Of a stretch of 64,000 nucleotides of DNA, positions 1 through 8,225 are shown one piece after another (position 1 is the first letter of the stretch; each line of letters opens with the position of its first letter). Source of the stretch: Fontibacterium sp040404065 (GTDB lineage: Bacteria > Pseudomonadota > Alphaproteobacteria > Pelagibacterales > Pelagibacteraceae); assembly GCA_040404065.1 (NCBI GenBank), contig JBBAJM010000001.1; one strand, written 5' to 3'. Both the position numbers and the translations under genes were made by a program. The notes beneath the pieces are model-generated. The model did not search any database, was not told where the DNA came from, and saw nothing but the letters and a program-made list of their open reading frames with translations.

Positions 1-226
1 GAAAATTGTATTTTTTAACCCTAACAAATATAGTGCTAATTTTACCAACTTCTAGATTGTTTAACTTTGGGCAATGCGTTCTGTCTATTAAGCCGTATGG
101 AAAATTGAAGATTAAATCCGCATTAGATACAATCTTTTTTTCATTAAATAGCTTTTGTATCTTTGGTCCTATTCCCTTTATTTTGGAAATTGGATTAAAA
201 AAAAAATTGAAATTATTCTCTATCAT
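1..226 (-). CDS. recG: ATP-dependent DNA helicase RecG (N-terminal fragment, cut by window edge)
   Basis: Only the first 75 residues are in the window, read leftward from an ATG at 224-226. The translation begins MIENNFNFFFNPISKIKGIG and continues with GPKIQKLFNEK and a DLIFNFPYGLIDR segment. This is the start of the RecG wedge region (PxxxIKGIGPK, then DLLxxxPxxYxDR). RecG is a monomeric branch-migration helicase that remodels stalled forks and Holliday junctions; its helicase motifs lie outside the window. It is divergent from sdhE, and the two are commonly neighbours in alphaproteobacteria. The opposite-strand reading frame over the same bases has no protein-like features. Confidence 0.85.
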   Translation of the reverse strand, partial: MIENNFNFFFNPISKIKGIGPKIQKLFNEKKIVSNADLIFNFPYGLIDRTHCPKLNNLEVGKISTIFVRVKKYNF

Positions 227-265
227 TTAAAGACTTATTTTATTTAATATATATATATATTAGAT

Positions 266-523
266 ATGGATAATTTAATAAAAAAACTTTTATACCGATC
301 TAATCACAGAGGAACAAAAGAGATGGATTTGTTAATTGGTGGATTTGCAAAAGAAAATTTGGAATCATTAAATGCAGAAGAACTAAAAGAATTTGAGTTA
401 ATATTAAATTACACCGACAAAAAACTAAATTCTTGGCTAGTTGATAATAAAACAGATTCTGACTTAGAAAAATTTTCTATATCTAAAAAAATTAAAGAAT
501 TTAAATTAATTCTCGATAAATAA
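266..523 (+). CDS. sdhE: FAD assembly factor SdhE (succinate dehydrogenase assembly factor 2 family)
   Basis: This 85-residue protein belongs to the SdhE/YgfY/Sdh5 family of small helical chaperones that help attach FAD covalently to the succinate dehydrogenase flavoprotein subunit. The family signature RGxxE appears as R15-G-T-K-E19, followed by MDLLIGGFA and the usual LNAEELKEFE helix. Length is normal for the family. It is divergent from recG across about 40 nt that include a short (TA)n run. No sdh genes are in the window, so the role rests on family membership. Confidence 0.85.
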   Translation: MDNLIKKLLYRSNHRGTKEMDLLIGGFAKENLESLNAEELKEFELILNYTDKKLNSWLVDNKTDSDLEKFSISKKIKEFKLILDK

Positions 524-615
524 TCTTATCCACAAACAGGCAAAGTATTGTTACTTTATTTTAAAAAAATGAAGCAAATAAATTTTTTAAAAAGATATAT
601 TTATCAATGGTTTTT

Positions 616-705
616 TGGCGGAGAGGGTGGGATTTGAACCCACGAACGAGTTGCCCCGTTGCTAGTTTTCAAGACTAGTGCTTTCAACCGCTCAGCCACC
701 TCTCC
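616..705 (-). tRNA. tRNA-Ser (anticodon UGA)
   Basis: Read on the minus strand, the acceptor strands GGAGAGG (705-699) and CCTCTCC (626-620) pair, the discriminator is G and CCA is encoded (618-616). The anticodon stem-loop around 662-680 reads CTAGT-CTTGAAA-ACTAG, giving anticodon TGA. A long variable arm, as expected for a class II serine tRNA, precedes the T arm with GGTTCAAATCC. Confidence 0.95.
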
Positions 706-747
706 GTGTTTAATGACTTTAAATATTGGCTATGTTAAAAAAAAGTA

Positions 748-1743
748 ATGAATATTTATCCTAAATTCAAAATATTTCTAATTATTTATTTATTTACAAC
801 GCTTAATATTAGTATCGCCTTATCAAACGAAAAGTTTGATGAGTGGTTAGTTGGCTTTAAAAGTAGAGCTATAAGCCAAGGCATTTCAAAAGAAACTGTT
901 GAAAATTCTTTAAAAAACGTCAAATTTTTAGAAAGAATAGTTACCTTAGATAGAAAGCAACCTGAGTTTTTTGAAAAAACCTATGAATATTTAGACAAAA
1001 GAGTGGATGAAAAAAAGATCCAAACTGCAAAAAATTTGTTAAATGAAAATTTAGACTTGTTTGAAAAAGTTAGTAATAAATTCAAAGTAGATAAAGAAGT
1101 ATTAGTTGCTTTATGGGGGATAGAAACTAATTTTGGAGTTAATAAAGGAAAGGTTGATATAATATCTGCTTTATCAACACTTTCATTTGATAATAGAAGA
1201 CCCGAATACTTTGAAAAAGAATTAATTATACTTCTTAAGCTTATAGACAATAAAACATTAAAATATGAAAGCCTTTACGGTTCCTGGGCTGGAGCAATTG
1301 GTAACTTTCAATTTATGCCATCAACAATTCAAAAGTATGCTGTCAATTTTGATTCATCACCTGATATTGATTTAATAAACTCATTTCAAGATTCATTAGC
1401 ATCCGCGGCTAATTATCTTCATACGATAGGATGGACGCAAAAAGAAACTTGGGGATTTGAATTAAAAAATAATCAAAGTTTTGATAAGAAACTAATAAAT
1501 ACAGACTCAAGAAATCTACAAAATAAAATATCAATTTTAAATTTAAAATCGTTAGGTTTTAAAAATAAAAATAATAGCGAAATAATAATTTCAGAAAAAA
1601 AAGAAGGATGGATAATTAGACCTGATGGTGAGGATGGACCAATTTATATTGTTTTTGATAATTTTTTAAAATTGTTAGAGTGGAATAGATCTTTGAGATT
1701 TGCAATAACGGTGGGGACACTTTCTGATAAAATTAAGTTATAG
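748..1743 (+). CDS. Lytic murein transglycosylase, MltB/SLT_2 family
   Basis: A 331-residue protein with an N-terminal hydrophobic segment (about residues 7-25, probable signal peptide) and a MltB-type lytic transglycosylase domain. The catalytic glutamate is E126 in VALWGIETNFG, and YGSWAGAIGNFQFMPST is the typical MltB substrate-groove segment. Such enzymes cleave the MurNAc-GlcNAc bond of peptidoglycan with formation of 1,6-anhydro-MurNAc in the periplasm. It starts a cell-wall run: the RlpA-like lipoprotein gene begins one base after its stop, followed by a D,D-carboxypeptidase. No lipobox is evident, so it is probably the soluble type. The exact Mlt subfamily is uncertain. Confidence 0.88.
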   Translation: MNIYPKFKIFLIIYLFTTLNISIALSNEKFDEWLVGFKSRAISQGISKETVENSLKNVKFLERIVTLDRKQPEFFEKTYEYLDKRVDEKKIQTAKNLLNENLDLFEKVSNKFKVDKEVLVALWGIETNFGVNKGKVDIISALSTLSFDNRRPEYFEKELIILLKLIDNKTLKYESLYGSWAGAIGNFQFMPSTIQKYAVNFDSSPDIDLINSFQDSLASAANYLHTIGWTQKETWGFELKNNQSFDKKLINTDSRNLQNKISILNLKSLGFKNKNNSEIIISEKKEGWIIRPDGEDGPIYIVFDNFLKLLEWNRSLRFAITVGTLSDKIKL

Positions 1744-1744
1744 A

Positions 1745-2449
1745 ATGAAAAAAAATTTTTTTTTTTTATTTTTTTTTTTAATTTATTCATGTCAGAATTT
1801 TAACCAGGCAAATTTCACTTACGAAAAAATTGGCTTTGCCGGTCGCTTAGCGGATAGCAAAAATAATATTTTAGGATTGAATAATCTTTTAGAAGATGAG
1901 TCTATTCATTCTTCTATACCGTTTAATACTCAAGTTAAAATAACTAATCTTATAAACAATAAAAGCTTAATCTTAAAAATTGATAAAAATTCTACTTACA
2001 ATAATGGAAGGGAAATTCTTATATCAAAAAAATATTTCGATTTACTTGAATTGAGTAATAAATTCCCATTAATAAAAATCGAAACAATTAGAGTTAACAA
2101 AACTTTTACAGCAGAGACAGCAAAAATTTTTGAAGAAGAAAAAAAAGTTGTTCAAAACATTGAAACACAAAGTGTTGATGTAGTTGATCTATCTAGAAAT
2201 AACCCATCTAAAGATAATTTATCAAAAATAATAATAATTTATTATGGTGACTTTTCTTACAAAAATAGCGCAACAGATTTCGCAAACTCTTTAAAAAAGG
2301 AGTTAAAAAATATTAATCCAAATATACTTCAGATAAATAAAAAGTTTAGAGTGGAGGCTCTTTCAATTAACAATGTTGATGAATTTGATATTTTTTTTAA
2401 CAAAATAACAAATACTAAATTTCAAAATTATAATATAAGCGTTAAATGA
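1745..2449 (+). CDS. RlpA-like septal lipoprotein with C-terminal SPOR-like region
   Basis: A 234-residue protein with a very phenylalanine-rich lipoprotein signal and lipobox cysteine (LIYSC, C16). Residues about 20-120 resemble the RlpA double-psi beta-barrel: a His in ESIHSSIPFNTQVKITNL and an Asp in LILKIDKNSTYNNGREI match the family's catalytic His/Asp region, though the canonical NDRGP is degenerate. The last 70 residues (IIIIYYGDFSYKNSATDF) look like a SPOR peptidoglycan-binding domain. RlpA proteins are lytic transglycosylases acting on denuded glycan at the septum. The position between mltB-like and dacC-like genes fits. The start overlaps neither neighbour; the stop overlaps dacC by 4 nt. 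Confidence 0.7.
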   Translation: MKKNFFFLFFFLIYSCQNFNQANFTYEKIGFAGRLADSKNNILGLNNLLEDESIHSSIPFNTQVKITNLINNKSLILKIDKNSTYNNGREILISKKYFDLLELSNKFPLIKIETIRVNKTFTAETAKIFEEEKKVVQNIETQSVDVVDLSRNNPSKDNLSKIIIIYYGDFSYKNSATDFANSLKKELKNINPNILQINKKFRVEALSINNVDEFDIFFNKITNTKFQNYNISVK

Positions 2450-3606
2450 TTTTTAGGGTAATTTTATTTCTTTCAGTAATTTTTATTTTATTTTGTAACA
2501 ATTCATTTTGTCAAGTTTTCATTCCTGACAAAGTAAAATACGGAATTGTGATAGATCATTTTAGTGGCGCAACATTAGCTCAAAAAAATGCAGATACTAA
2601 AATTTCACCAGCTTCTTTGACAAAGATTATGACCGCTGTAATAGTTTTTGATCAACTCAAAAATAAAAAAATTAAATTAAAAGATCAGTTTACGGTTTCA
2701 AAAAAAGCATGGAACTCAACTAAGTCTGGCGAATCCACAATGTTTTTAGTACCGGGAGATAAAGTTTCTGTTGAAGATTTATTAAGAGGATTGATTATTG
2801 TTTCTGGAGTTGACGCCTCCATAGTTTTAGCGGAAGGAATATCTGGTTCTGAAGATCAGTTTGCATTGTTAATGAACGCTAAAGCTAAAGAAATTAATAT
2901 GAGTAGTACTAATTTTAGCAATTCATCAGGAACTTTTAGTAAAGAAAACTATTCAACTGTAAGAGATATAGCTTTGCTATCGTCTTATTTAATAAATAAT
3001 TATCAAGAATATTATAAATATTTTAAAGAAAAAGATTTTGCATGGGTTAGAACAGGTGGCAATCCAGTAAAACAAGAAAATCGTAATGTATTATTATTCA
3101 TGGATGAAAGTGTAGATGGAATAAAAACAGGACATCTTGCTGACAGTAAATACTCTATTGCCGTTACTAAGAAGAAAGATAACAAAAGAATAATAGTTGT
3201 AATAAGTGGTTTATCCACAGTGTCATCCCGAGCTGAATCTGCCAAATTGTTATTAAATAGTGCTTTTAATAAAATTGACCTTATAAAAATTCCCTATGAC
3301 AAAGATAAATTCAGAATAAAAATATGGAATGGAAGCTCTTCTTATTTGGATGTGAGAGGTAGAAACAAGGATGGTATATTTTTTAATCTACCTAAAAATT
3401 TAAAAAATACGAAAATTAAAATGGAACTAGAATACGAATATCCATTATCAATACCTATTAAAAAATATGATAAAGTGGCAGTTCTCAGAGTTTATAATAA
3501 TAAAGAAGTAGTTTATTCAGAAGATCTGTTTGCACAGAAAGATATTGGGGAAAAAAATAGATTTTTTAAAGGAATTCAAAATATTAATTATTATTTATGG
3601 CGATAA
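2446..3606 (+). CDS. dacC: D-alanyl-D-alanine carboxypeptidase (PBP5/6 family, DacC-like)
   Basis: A 386-residue low-molecular-weight penicillin-binding protein with a signal peptide (residues about 1-22), peptidase S11 domain and C-terminal beta domain. The SxxK motif is S57-L-T-K60 in PASLTKIMTA, and the KTG motif is in DGIKTGHL. It would remove the terminal D-Ala from peptidoglycan pentapeptides. The second motif, normally SxN (SGN or SAN), reads S120-G-V122 followed by DASIVLAE, so the conserved Asn is Val (GTT at 2809-2811). The stop overlaps the tmk start by 10 nt and the start overlaps the upstream lipoprotein stop by 4 nt, indicating an operon. Confidence 0.88.
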   Translation: MIFRVILFLSVIFILFCNNSFCQVFIPDKVKYGIVIDHFSGATLAQKNADTKISPASLTKIMTAVIVFDQLKNKKIKLKDQFTVSKKAWNSTKSGESTMFLVPGDKVSVEDLLRGLIIVSGVDASIVLAEGISGSEDQFALLMNAKAKEINMSSTNFSNSSGTFSKENYSTVRDIALLSSYLINNYQEYYKYFKEKDFAWVRTGGNPVKQENRNVLLFMDESVDGIKTGHLADSKYSIAVTKKKDNKRIIVVISGLSTVSSRAESAKLLLNSAFNKIDLIKIPYDKDKFRIKIWNGSSSYLDVRGRNKDGIFFNLPKNLKNTKIKMELEYEYPLSIPIKKYDKVAVLRVYNNKEVVYSEDLFAQKDIGEKNRFFKGIQNINYYLWR

Positions 3607-4238
3607 AAAAAGGTTTTTTTATCTGCTTTGAAGGTGTTGAGGGCTCAGGAAAGTCAACGCAGGCAAAGTTATTGTATAAGTTTATCAAAAAAAACATAAG
3701 CAAAAATGTAATACTAACCAGAGAGCCTGGCGGAACATTGTTCTCAGAAAAAATAAGGGATCTGATGCTGGATAACAAAACTAAAGTTAATCCCTTAACA
3801 GAGTTTTTTTTATTAATGGCAGCAAGAAATGAACACATTGTTAACAAAATAAATTTTTATCTTAAAAAAAACTTTATTATAGTTTGTGACAGGTTTTTTT
3901 ATTCGACTTTAGCTTACCAGCATTATTTGGAGGGTATGGATAAAAAATTTATATTTAATATTCAAAAAAAAATTTTTAATAAAGTTCACCCAAATATTAC
4001 TTTTTTGATTGATTTAAATAAAAAAGAATCAAAATCTAGAATTAAAAAAAGATCAAAAAGAACAAACAGATTCGATAGATTATCAAATTATCATTTTAAC
4101 AAAATAAGAAATGGTTTTTTAAAAATATCAAAAATTTATAAAAATAAAATAATTTTAATTAATGGTAGTAAATCGATGAATGAAATTAAGAATGAAATTA
4201 ATAACAAAACTTTAAAACTATTAAATGCAAAACGTTAA
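3597..4238 (+). CDS. tmk: Thymidylate kinase
   Basis: A 213-residue dTMP kinase that makes dTDP for DNA synthesis. The P-loop is FEGVEGSGKST (residues 11-21). TREPGGT is the TMPK DR(E)P-type motif, CDRFFYSTLAYQ is the DRY-like motif, and the LID region is rich in Arg/Lys. Length is typical. It overlaps dacC by 10 nt and holB by 14 nt. The tmk-holB pairing is conserved in many bacteria and supports both calls. Confidence 0.96.
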   Translation: MAIKKGFFICFEGVEGSGKSTQAKLLYKFIKKNISKNVILTREPGGTLFSEKIRDLMLDNKTKVNPLTEFFLLMAARNEHIVNKINFYLKKNFIIVCDRFFYSTLAYQHYLEGMDKKFIFNIQKKIFNKVHPNITFLIDLNKKESKSRIKKRSKRTNRFDRLSNYHFNKIRNGFLKISKIYKNKIILINGSKSMNEIKNEINNKTLKLLNAKR

Positions 4239-5166
4239 TTTTTTAAATATTGAGGAATTAAATAAATCTCAGAGGTTATTATATGGTCATGATGATTTAT
4301 TTAAAAAACTAACAAGTTTATACAAAATAAAAAAGCTACCTAATAAGATTATATTTAGTGGATTCGATGGAGTAGGGAAGGCTACTTTTGTTTATCATTT
4401 AATAAATGTTATTTTATCAAGTCAAGAAGAAAATTCTTATAATCTTTCTGAAAAAAAAATTTTAGAAACCAATAAAAGTTATTTAGATTTGATTAATAAT
4501 GTTAATTTTAATTTAAAGCATTTAAAAGTAGATGATTTTAAAAAAATAATTTCAATAGAAGAAACTAGAGAAATAATAAATTTTTTTAATAAATCATCAA
4601 TTAATAATAAGCCAAAAATTTTTTTTCTAGAAGGCGCAGAAAATCTTAATAAAAGCTCCTCAAACTCAATCTTAAAAGTTTTAGAAGAATTACCAGAAAA
4701 TAATTATTTTTTTATTTCACATATTGAAAATAAAAAAATATTGGAAACAATTAAATCCAGATGTTTTAATTACAGACTTTTTGTTAGTTCCAAGGAAAGT
4801 AAAATTATAAAAGAAAAGTTAATAGCTCAATTTGACGCTAGTGACACCATTATTCCCAATTTAACGCCTGGAATAAACCTTAAAATAAGTCTTTTGTTTA
4901 AAGAACTAGACCTACAAAAAAAAGATTTTTCGAAACAAATACTAGCTATCCAAAGTTATTATTTAGAAGAAAAATATAACAAAGTATTAGATTTAATGCA
5001 TGTATATATTGAAAATTACTTCGCTAACAATATAGAAAAAAATAATTTTTTTAAAAATTTTAGAATAAGAAGTAAAATTAATAATATTATTCATAATATT
5101 AATTCAATTAATAACGAGATTAAAAGTAGTTTTTATGAAATTAATCTTTTACTAGGCATCAAATAA
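4225..5166 (+). CDS. holB: DNA polymerase III subunit delta prime
   Basis: A 313-residue AAA+ clamp-loader subunit. A P-loop, G46-F-D-G-V-G-K-A-T54, is retained. IFFLEGAENLNKSSSNSILKVLEE is the Walker B/sensor region, and the SRC motif (TIKSRCFNYRL) supplies the arginine finger used by clamp loaders. The four-cysteine zinc module between Walker A and B found in E. coli delta prime is missing: no cysteine occurs there. The C-terminal third is Asn/Lys-rich and weakly conserved. It sits between tmk and metG, and its stop overlaps the metG ATG by one base. Confidence 0.85.
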   Translation: MQNVNFLNIEELNKSQRLLYGHDDLFKKLTSLYKIKKLPNKIIFSGFDGVGKATFVYHLINVILSSQEENSYNLSEKKILETNKSYLDLINNVNFNLKHLKVDDFKKIISIEETREIINFFNKSSINNKPKIFFLEGAENLNKSSSNSILKVLEELPENNYFFISHIENKKILETIKSRCFNYRLFVSSKESKIIKEKLIAQFDASDTIIPNLTPGINLKISLLFKELDLQKKDFSKQILAIQSYYLEEKYNKVLDLMHVYIENYFANNIEKNNFFKNFRIRSKINNIIHNINSINNEIKSSFYEINLLLGIK

Positions 5167-6686
5167 TGAAAAACTTTTACCTCACTACACCTATTTATTA
5201 CCCTTCAGCAAAACCACATATGGGCCATGCTTATTCGAGCATATCAGCTGATGTCATAGCTAGATTTAAAAGAATTGAAGGCTATAAAGTTAATTTTTTA
5301 ACAGGAACGGACGAGCACGGTCTTAAAATTCAAAGAGCTGCTGAACAACAAAAAAAAAATCCAAAAGATTTTTGCGATGAAATTTCTAAAAACTTTATTG
5401 ATCTTGCAAAAAAATTAAATCTTACAAATACTGATTTTATAAGAACTACAGAAGTTAGACACAAAAAAACTGTTACTAAACTGTGGAGCATTCTTGAAGA
5501 AAAAAAAGAAATTTATATTTCTAAATATTCTGGTTGGTATTCCGTATCTGATGAAGCGTTTTATACAGAGGATGAAATTGAAACTAAATCTGATCCTAAA
5601 ATTTCTAAGATCTCAGGATCAAAAGTTGAGTGGATGGAAGAAGAATCTTATTTTTTTAGACTTTCAAAATGGCAAGAACCGTTATTAAAATATTACGAAG
5701 ATAATCCTGATTTTATTTCTCCAACAAGTAGAAAGAATGAAGTTATTAGCTTTGTTAAAAGTGGACTAAAAGATCTTTCAATTAGCAGAACTTCTTTTAA
5801 GTGGGGAATACCAGTTCCGAATAATGATAAACATATAATCTATGTTTGGCTTGACGCTCTCACTAACTACATAAGCGCTTTGGATTATTTTGAAAAAGTT
5901 AATAAAAATGAATTTTGGCCTGCAGATGTTCATATTATAGGAAAAGATATTATTAGATTCCATTGTGTTTATTGGCCAGCTTTTTTATTGGCGGCTGGGA
6001 TTACTCCACCAAAAAAAGTTTTTGCTCATGGATGGATTCTCTCTGGAGAGGAAAAAATGTCTAAATCAAAAGGAAATATTCTAGATCCTTTAGAGATTAT
6101 TGAAAATTACGGCTTAGATGAAATTAGATATTATTTAATGAAAGAAGTTATTTATGGCGAGGACGGAAAGATAACTCCGGAAAATTTAATTAATTGCATT
6201 AATAGCGATTTAGCTAACAATATTGGAAATTTATATCAAAGAGTATGTTCAATTCTTCACAGTAAGTTAAATTCTACAATTCCAAAATGTCAACCAACAG
6301 AAAATACTGACTTGAAAATATTAAATTTAGTTGAGGAGAATTTAGATTCATTAATTAAGACTTTTAATAAATTTGAAATTCACAATTATTTGAAAAATAT
6401 TATCCAATTAAGTTCTGAAGTTAATAAATATGTAAATGATTCTGCTCCCTGGTCTATTAAAGAAGACAATCTAGAAAAAAGAAACGTAATAATATATGTG
6501 GTTTTAGATTTTATTAGAAAAATATCTATACTACTTCAACCAATCATACCTGAAAAAACTAAAATAATACTAGATTCATTAGATGTTAATGAAAATGATA
6601 GATATATAAAAAATATCAATAAGAATTTTGCTCTTAAGCAAGATAATAAAATTAAAAAAATAAATATTTTATTCAAAAAACAATGA
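5166..6686 (+). CDS. metG: Methionyl-tRNA synthetase
   Basis: A 506-residue class I aminoacyl-tRNA synthetase that charges tRNA-Met. The HIGH motif is H18-M-G-H21 (SAKPHMGHAY), the KMSKS loop is EEKMSKSKGN near residue 297, and VWLDALTNY is the methionine-pocket region. The connective-peptide segment carries no four-cysteine zinc knuckle, matching the zinc-free forms. The C-terminal dimerisation/tRNA-binding domain of E. coli MetG is absent, as is usual in alphaproteobacteria. tatD overlaps the stop by 4 nt. Confidence 0.97.
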   Translation: MKNFYLTTPIYYPSAKPHMGHAYSSISADVIARFKRIEGYKVNFLTGTDEHGLKIQRAAEQQKKNPKDFCDEISKNFIDLAKKLNLTNTDFIRTTEVRHKKTVTKLWSILEEKKEIYISKYSGWYSVSDEAFYTEDEIETKSDPKISKISGSKVEWMEEESYFFRLSKWQEPLLKYYEDNPDFISPTSRKNEVISFVKSGLKDLSISRTSFKWGIPVPNNDKHIIYVWLDALTNYISALDYFEKVNKNEFWPADVHIIGKDIIRFHCVYWPAFLLAAGITPPKKVFAHGWILSGEEKMSKSKGNILDPLEIIENYGLDEIRYYLMKEVIYGEDGKITPENLINCINSDLANNIGNLYQRVCSILHSKLNSTIPKCQPTENTDLKILNLVEENLDSLIKTFNKFEIHNYLKNIIQLSSEVNKYVNDSAPWSIKEDNLEKRNVIIYVVLDFIRKISILLQPIIPEKTKIILDSLDVNENDRYIKNINKNFALKQDNKIKKINILFKKQ

Positions 6687-7453
6687 TTATAGATTCACAT
6701 TGTCACCTTGATTATGAACCTTTAATTAACAATATAGATCAAGTTTTATTAAACGCAAAAAAAAATAATATTACAAAATTACTGACTATTGGAACAAGTT
6801 TTGAAAGTTCTATTAAAGTTTTAAATATAGTCGAAAAATACGAAAATGTTTATGGGGCGTTAGGAATTCATCCTAATTCCACAACTGGCAATTTAGATAA
6901 ATTAAATAGTATTCTTGAACTTAAAAAAAAAAGTAAAAAAATAATAGCTTTTGGCGAAACGGGATTGGATTATTTTTATAAACATAGTAAAAAAAAAGAT
7001 CAGATTGTTTCATTTGAAAAACATGTTGATTTTTCAGCTGTTGAGGGTGTGCCTGTGATTGTTCATACTAGAGAAGCAGATAATGATACTATTTCTGTAA
7101 TTAAAAAAAACTATGACAAGGCTAATTTTTTAATACACTGTTTTACCGGTACACTAGATTTTGCAAAAAAACTATTAGATTTGAATTGTTTATTATCATT
7201 CAGCGGAATAATTACTTTTAAAAAATCTGAAGAATTAAGAAAAGTTGTAAAATATGTTCCTTTGGACAGAATGTTAATAGAGACAGATTCGCCATATTTA
7301 AGTCCTGATCCATTCAGAGGTAAGAGTAATGAGCCTGCGAATGTAAAAATTGTGGCTGAAACCGTTGCATTAATTAAACAAACAAATTTTGAATTAATTG
7401 CAAATTCTACAACAGATAATTTTCAAAATTTTTTTTTTAATGAAAAAAACTGA
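6683..7453 (+). CDS. tatD: TatD family hydrolase (metal-dependent DNase)
   Basis: A 256-residue TIM-barrel amidohydrolase-like protein. The metal ligands of the family are present in order: DSHCHLD (residues 4-10), FGETGLDY, VIVHTREA, LIHCFTG and IETDSPYLSP. TatD/YcfH enzymes are metal-dependent 3'-5' exonucleases. The gene follows metG, a very common arrangement in proteobacteria, and its stop overlaps the next gene by 14 nt. Confidence 0.93.
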   Translation: MIIDSHCHLDYEPLINNIDQVLLNAKKNNITKLLTIGTSFESSIKVLNIVEKYENVYGALGIHPNSTTGNLDKLNSILELKKKSKKIIAFGETGLDYFYKHSKKKDQIVSFEKHVDFSAVEGVPVIVHTREADNDTISVIKKNYDKANFLIHCFTGTLDFAKKLLDLNCLLSFSGIITFKKSEELRKVVKYVPLDRMLIETDSPYLSPDPFRGKSNEPANVKIVAETVALIKQTNFELIANSTTDNFQNFFFNEKN

Positions 7454-8225
7454 AGTTATTTTGTTAGGAAGTGGGAGTTCATTAGGTGTTCCAAGAATAG
7501 ATGGTTATTGGGGCAAAGTTAATAAAAAAAATAAAAAAAATCATAGAATGAGATGCTCTTTATTTATCAAATACAAAGGTATGAATATAATTATAGACAC
7601 TTCGCCAGATATAAAAAATCAAGTTCTTAAAAATAAAATTAAAAAAATTGATTTCGTTGTTTATACTCATGATCATGCTGATCAAACCCATGGTATTAAT
7701 GAGCTTAGACCATTTTTTTGGCTTAATAAAAAAAAAATACCTATTTACGCTGACAAAGAAACATCAAGTTATTTAATGCATTCTTTTAAATACCTGTTTG
7801 TGAAGCAAAGCAAATATTATAAACCCATATTAAAAATGAATATTATTAAGAATAGTTTTTATTTAAAAAAAAATAAAAGCGTTATCCAGATAAAAAAAAT
7901 AGAAGTTAAACATGGAGACATAAATGCTAATGGATATTTATTTAATAATATAGCTTACATAAGTGACTGCAGTTCAATATCAAGCAAATCTTTAAAAAAA
8001 CTTACTAATTTAAAATTATTAATCATAGATTGTTTAAAATTTAAAGCTCACGCTACTCATTTAAATTTTAAAAAATGTTTATCTTATATAAAAATATTAA
8101 AACCTAAAAAAACTATACTTACTAATTTACACAGCGACATAGATTATTTGTCATTTAAGAAAAAATTATCAAAAATATCTAAAACAATAATTCCTGGATA
8201 CGATGGATTAAAGGTTGTTATATAA
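7440..8225 (+). CDS. MBL-fold metallo-hydrolase (PhnP-like)
   Basis: A metallo-beta-lactamase-fold protein of 261 residues from the ATG at 7440. An upstream in-frame ATG at 7398 would add 14 hydrophobic residues within tatD and is not favoured, because the family starts at xxILGSGSSLGVPR. The metal-binding motif HxHxDH is present as YTHDHADQTHG, with later ligands near VKHGD, YISDCS and NLHSD. Homologues next to tatD and metG are widespread in alphaproteobacteria. Some family members are phosphodiesterases, but the substrate here cannot be told. Its TAA shares a base with the ATG of the glycosyltransferase. Confidence 0.85.
   Translation: MKKTEVILLGSGSSLGVPRIDGYWGKVNKKNKKNHRMRCSLFIKYKGMNIIIDTSPDIKNQVLKNKIKKIDFVVYTHDHADQTHGINELRPFFWLNKKKIPIYADKETSSYLMHSFKYLFVKQSKYYKPILKMNIIKNSFYLKKNKSVIQIKKIEVKHGDINANGYLFNNIAYISDCSSISSKSLKKLTNLKLLIIDCLKFKAHATHLNFKKCLSYIKILKPKKTILTNLHSDIDYLSFKKKLSKISKTIIPGYDGLKVVI

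Noticed and set aside
6..230. Open frame of 74 codons on the plus strand at the window start
   Set aside because: The opposite strand encodes a convincing RecG N-terminus; the plus frame has no protein-like features.
246..262. (TA)n run between recG and sdhE
   Set aside because: Short simple repeat in a very AT-rich genome, probably part of a promoter region; nothing more can be supported.
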